64,000 nucleotides of DNA from assembly GCA_034401795.1 (NCBI GenBank), contig CM067371.1:82463306-82527305 (forward strand), written 5' to 3'. Numbering within the stretch: position 1 is the stretch's first letter; every line of letters starts with the position of its first letter. A program made the translations under genes and the position numbers. The notes under the pieces were generated by a model. It was not told where the DNA came from, ran no database searches, and worked only from the letters and a program-made list of their open reading frames with translations. This stretch comes from Chaetoderma sp. LZ-2023a. Taxonomy: Eukaryota > Mollusca > Caudofoveata > Chaetodermatida > Chaetodermatidae. Positions 63,201 to 64,000 of the stretch are shown here, one piece after another.

Positions 63201-64000
63201 TCATTGACCAGTCAAATTCAAGAACTTTTTACCATTTTCTATTTGATTAATTTTTTATTGTAGAAAATGGGAATTTATAGTTTTTTGGTATACAGCTGTC
63301 GTGGTTTTTAATTTTCCGATACCTCGATAAGATGTTTGTTGCATGCTCACATCTTAGGCCTCCAAACCAGGGGTCGCAGATTCAGGAAAATTTTGTATTA
63401 CCCCTTTATCAGATGTCAATGGACCTTTCCAGTTTTTGCTATGCCCCGCCCATCTCTAGGTAAGTTCCACCCACACCTCGCTCGTGTTGCGATCGATCGA
63501 TTTCTGAAATCCCTGACTCAAGTTTCAGAAAAGTGTACAGGTAAGCTGCTGAAGATTTTGAAATTAATTTGACTTGTTGCTGCCTATGTTGCAAAATTAG
63601 TTTCAAAATATTCAACATCATGTTTATTAAATAGTATAGACATACAATTCATACAACGATGCTTAGTCCGTCGCCAATTATGCGTTCGTGACATATTTAT
63701 CTACGTCATTCATGACATCATTGATTATGACATCATCCTACACATCACATAGTTGATTATGACATCATATGATCAATGGATAAACTGGAAAGGTTCTTTA
63801 GAAAACCTTTTTTGGAATGGAAGACATTGTGATCGTTTTTCCACTGTTCATTTTATATGTAATGGTACACTAGCATTTCAATTGTTTGTTTCAAAGATTG
63901 CACTCAATCTCTCCATAATGCGAACATTATTTTGCACATTTTGGTATGTTGTAGATCGCATTCAGAAACAGTTAGTGTCTGAAAACATACACCAGCTTGT
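45026..64000 (+). CDS. ARM/HEAT-like helical-repeat protein (5' seven exons, runs off window)
   Basis: Seven exons join in phase: 45026-45266, 47415-47506, 57901-57980, 59425-59513, 61652-61792, 62712-62840 and 63955-64000. They give 272 residues with no stop, and the gene continues past the window. The first 80 residues are polar, acidic and probably unstructured (MSDTDSGRGSPQPDA...). The rest is a run of amphipathic helices with ARM-like spacing, for example VIYILNLYGSNVHIQSLGIR and IAILEHALLVLHYAL. I do not recognise the family. The helical repeat could be the N-terminal scaffold of a larger protein, for instance a kinase with N-terminal ARM repeats, but no such domain is visible here. Introns 1 and 2 are mostly transposons. 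Confidence 0.8.
45785..46260. repeat. Tandem pair inside the GTACTC element, period about 240 bp
   Basis: aattgaaattctggatgttt (45785) recurs as aattgaaattccggatgttt (about 46027), followed in both by a gggcaa.tgttgtag block and a hairpin-derived segment with ttgaatattttaaac or aatgttcaatag. Confidence 0.75.
46461..46621. mobile_element. MITE-A copy with deleted core
   Basis: Left ttttaacactcaatccaatg, then atttcaatttgcagaccaag. The right arm aagattgaaactttgttgaa ends ttacagggttaa. The central hairpin is lost. Confidence 0.65.
47150..47360 (-). mobile_element. SINE-like or ancient repeat fragment
   Basis: Contains gaagcgccttgctcaaggac and, 50 bp on, accaggactcgg. The CCTTGAGCAAGGC core on the minus strand is widespread in animal repeats, with a degraded B-box-like tCCGAGTCCtgg nearby. 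It ends about 55 bp before the exon at 47415. Confidence 0.45.
47415..47506 (+). CDS. ARM-like gene, second coding exon
   Basis: The acceptor is ccatgtag and the donor gtgagt. It completes a split Asp codon and encodes TILPYLEEHNAHLDVISVMR and HLTSHMDTQI, ending in phase 0. Confidence 0.8.
47690..48025 (-). mobile_element. MITE-B copy, reverse and diverged
   Basis: gatgtcataatcaattgcc, gaattgtatacaag, aatgaacattctgttatata and gggtgggtcatagcttgaaa appear in reverse MITE-B order. Confidence 0.55.
48030..48699. other. No recognisable feature
   Basis: Short GTGCGTGCGTGTGAGCG tract near 48038. Otherwise intronic AT-rich sequence up to the DIRS left end. Confidence 0.4.
48700..48905 (+). repeat. 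DIRS copy 2 left inverted terminal repeat
   Basis: The outer unique tip atttcacttcaagagta is followed by ITR sequence (cttatctccctaatactttt...). The ITR pairs with the reverse complement of 55448-55614 with few mismatches. The block around ccaccaccgcgcatgcgcag is shared by both ends. Confidence 0.92.
49740..52127 (+). pseudogene. DIRS Gag-like protein running into RT N-terminus (copy 2)
   Basis: An uninterrupted 795-codon frame. Residues 12-50 are Cys-rich (GCSSCGRFLKGKF, CYHCSPCG and CEICTLCKHW), suggesting zinc binding as in DIRS Gag proteins. A lysine-rich segment (EEERKQKREGVSKKGKRK) follows. From about residue 690 the frame enters the conserved region before RT (GGPVGGRLADHMQEWERL, then EEEINSLIQKGAIQPA). 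RT proper then continues in another frame, so the last residues (SRASIQPYS) are out of phase. Gag would package the element RNA. ATG 49740 is the first in the frame; the true start is uncertain. The region is markedly GC-rich. Confidence 0.8.
52100..53300 (+). pseudogene. DIRS reverse transcriptase and RNase H (copy 2), interrupted
   Basis: In the frame that ends at 53095: GFYSTIFLVTKNTGGWRPIL, DLKDAYFHIPIARSFRRFLR, FRVLPFGISTAPRVFTRVVL and the catalytic HTYIDDWLLKAH (YxDD). Then RNase H begins TVYTDASMEGWGACLEES. A TGA at 53093-53095 interrupts it; the same frame then reads QGKIVLIRSDNSTVVTYINH, which is clearly RNase H, and shifts again near 53225-53270. The open frame from 51839 has an out-of-phase N-terminus; real RT similarity starts near 52105. 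The RT active site is intact and the gene is dead through stops and shifts. Confidence 0.93.
53235..53890 (+). pseudogene. DIRS RNase H-recombinase linker region (copy 2)
   Basis: GVHILGRLNLLADSLSRRMS, then WGKPNIDLFATMWNAKM and ISPIPDPSAFATDALAISW are readable in one frame to about 53480. A shift then gives GMYAYAFPPAILIPKVLQKI and VLLIAPDWPSRSWYTDLLDL in the frame ending 53888. This conserved block is diagnostic of DIRS-type elements. A further shift near 53790 leads to the recombinase N-terminus (INRFAEWCSTR). Confidence 0.88.
53829..54729 (+). pseudogene. DIRS tyrosine recombinase (copy 2), catalytic Arg lost
   Basis: The N-terminal part is spread over two frames (RFAEWCSTRCIDPMDSSIRV, then IAGYKSALMTVIPCLANRGS). 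After a 1-nt loss near 54048 the main frame (54070-54729) gives VIPSWSLSLVLQVLG, ASARRRSEIHALSAEED with the first catalytic Arg, AHSVPGIVTSTALFNGVPVD, MSVAQWHCESSFTDHYL with the nucleophile Tyr, and a natural end (ILKK). In the motif His-x-x-Arg, the Arg is Pro (CCC at 54580-54582); copy 1 has HDLR there. This enzyme would insert circular DNA copies; here it cannot. Confidence 0.92.
55071..55086. repeat. Poly-G run
   Basis: Sixteen consecutive G residues between the recombinase gene and the internal complementary region. Confidence 0.95.
55274..55373. repeat. DIRS copy 2 internal complementary region
   Basis: 55274-55321 is the reverse complement of the left end 48700-48747, and 55322-55373 is the reverse complement of the right end 55606-55657, with only scattered mismatches. 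The two meet base to base at 55321/55322. This is the template-like region that lets DIRS elements rebuild their ends and circularise. Confidence 0.93.
55448..55657 (-). repeat. DIRS copy 2 right inverted terminal repeat
   Basis: The reverse complement matches the left ITR through ctccctaatactttttgata, the ggtgcccctact block and ccaccaccgcgcatgcgcag. The outer tip (aaacgaaatcaaggatttct in reverse) is unique to this end. Confidence 0.92.
55862..56093. mobile_element. MITE-A copy, TTAA both sides
   Basis: TTAA at 55858-55861 and 56094-56097. The hairpin is well preserved (gactggctcgataatcgagc centre), with arms agagaagactatttttgaaa and its complement. It lies 200 bp right of the DIRS end. Confidence 0.87.
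56488..56950. mobile_element. MITE-A copy split by another MITE-A
   Basis: The body (56488-56711) ends gaccaTTAA. The second MITE-A (56712-56941) follows, after which the host's last bases reappear as TTAAagggtta. The duplicated TTAA (56708-56711 and 56942-56945) is the target site duplication. Confidence 0.82.
56712..56941. mobile_element. MITE-A copy nested in the TTAA of another MITE-A
   Basis: Left end gcctttcgtgatgaaaccgg, hairpin gaaatgactgactaagtaac / cgagccagttattac, right end gtcactaaggg. It gives the clearest in-window proof of the TTAA target duplication. Confidence 0.85.
57901..57980 (+). CDS. ARM-like gene, third coding exon
   Basis: The acceptor is attattgcag and the donor gtaatt. 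It encodes TGLGTLIEFITRSPVLYESL and QKSDAY plus two bases of Arg (phase 2). It is separated from the previous exon by a 10.4-kb intron holding a DIRS element. Confidence 0.82.
58192..58425. mobile_element. MITE-A copy
   Basis: TTAA at 58188-58191, left end ccttttaatggtcaagccgg, a full hairpin, right end gaccattaaaggttta. Confidence 0.82.
58460..58851 (+). mobile_element. MITE-B copy, best preserved
   Basis: From tggacctttccagttttagc to aacatcgaaaggttaa. The central hairpin tttgactgggtgctgttgct / agcagcagctcccagtcaaa is near perfect (58590-58682), followed by catgtttattaaatggtaaa. Confidence 0.87.
59425..59513 (+). CDS. ARM-like gene, fourth coding exon
   Basis: The acceptor is gttttcag and the donor gtatgt. 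It completes Arg and encodes HVIYILNLYGSNVHIQSLGI, then RVLAYLIQA, a typical ARM-type helix pair. It ends in phase 1. Confidence 0.85.
59700..59795. mobile_element. MITE-A remnant
   Basis: cattgcagtggtgaattttc and ttttggcctgaaaatgtaca are a degraded right arm. Confidence 0.45.
59825..60023. mobile_element. MITE-D copy flanked by TTAA
   Basis: TTAA at 59821-59824 and 60024-60027. The ends ctcttaacactgatgtcaga and catcagagtggtaaggg, and the hairpin caacaaatttggtggaagat, match the copy at 19971-20171. Confidence 0.85.
60249..60627 (+). mobile_element. MITE-B copy
   Basis: atccactttcagctatgccc start, core ttttgaaactaatttcagca / gctgtcaaattagtttcaaa, and tail cgtacaacttgacagactat through tgattatgacatcatata. 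Confidence 0.75.
60630..61140. other. No recognisable feature
   Basis: Intronic sequence. A tempting acceptor at 61011-61012 was rejected as an exon. Confidence 0.4.
61142..61355. mobile_element. MITE-A copy (diverged)
   Basis: taatcctttaagtgttgcac start, attatccatctgtaggccaa, hairpin remnant ctgactcgataattgatctc, and aaatggacatccactaag. Confidence 0.65.
61652..61792 (+). CDS. ARM-like gene, fifth coding exon
   Basis: The acceptor is tttctag and the donor gtaagc. It encodes ESIMIEIAEDQKDEELSDMM, then TAALTRFPDDIAILEHALLV and LHYALRN. The phase joins exactly to the previous exon (GCA G|AA). Confidence 0.87.
61793..62711. other. Intron with a weak repeat, otherwise empty
   Basis: Between coding exons. 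attttaaccagatttgttat and ggtttgaaccaaattcagaa near 62055, 62275 and 62408 suggest diverged satellite-like units. No gene. Confidence 0.4.
62712..62840 (+). CDS. ARM-like gene, sixth coding exon
   Basis: The acceptor is ctttcag and the donor gtatgt. It encodes NLCKQDAFMLSGFSTAVTSL, then RSHLHNDNIALPAFQLFMSL and ANT. It ends in phase 1. Confidence 0.87.
62930..63091. mobile_element. MITE-A copy with duplicated centre
   Basis: The centre reads ggctggctcgatagctggct then cgatagccagccattccag, a small internal duplication of ggctcgatagct. The right end gaccatttaatgg is followed by TTAA at 63092-63095. Confidence 0.75.
63420..63797 (+). mobile_element. MITE-B copy
   Basis: tggacctttccagtttttgc to aaactggaaaggttc, so both inverted tips are readable. 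The left hairpin arm is shortened, and the right arm reads gcaaaattagtttcaaaata. The tail has gattatgacatcatatga. Confidence 0.85.
63955..64000 (+). CDS. ARM-like gene, seventh coding exon (cut by window end)
   Basis: The acceptor is gttgtag. It encodes DRIQKQLVSENIHQL in phase with the previous exon, and the window ends inside it. Confidence 0.75.

Overview
This is a eukaryotic, AT-rich, intron-rich and very repeat-dense window. It holds two protein-coding genes, both on the + strand. The repertoire (palindromic TTAA-flanked MITEs, hAT, Tc1, Penelope-like, DIRS and CR1-like elements, plus 'AAGGTCACTGTGACC'-type satellites) points to a marine invertebrate animal, most likely a spiralian such as a mollusc. 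The species cannot be named from sequence alone.

Region 1 (about 1-21,300) is the 3' part of the gene for the alpha subunit of the Sec61 translocon. Eleven exons with canonical splice sites and consistent phases encode 450 residues, ending at TAA 17546-17548. Only about 25 N-terminal codons lie upstream of the window. The introns and 3' flank are full of short palindromic elements. The intron between 3643 and 8852 holds a four-level transposon stack: a TTAA-type MITE interrupted by a Penelope-like GIY-YIG fragment and, separately, by a hAT element that itself carries a Tc1/mariner element.

Region 2 (about 21,300-45,000) has no host gene that I can support. It contains MITE halves, a 168-bp tandem duplication, decayed minus-strand CR1-like LINE pieces (an ORF1 with PHD-like cysteines and two endonuclease fragments), two hAT elements with perfect 8-bp target duplications, satellite arrays, and a truncated DIRS retrotransposon (40468-43457).

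Region 3 (45,001-64,000) is the 5' part of a second gene. Seven exons join in phase into a 272-residue ARM/HEAT-like helical-repeat protein that runs off the window. Its first coding intron is mostly one transposon with long inverted ends rich in GTACTC. Its second intron has received a nearly full-length DIRS element (48700-55657) with Gag-like, RT/RNase H and tyrosine recombinase regions, inverted terminal repeats and a diagnostic internal complementary region.

I found no host defence system, CRISPR array or RNA gene. The most interesting signals are the nested stack, the DIRS terminal architecture (two families showing the same logic), and several unrelated hairpin-forming MITE families sitting in introns of transcribed genes.
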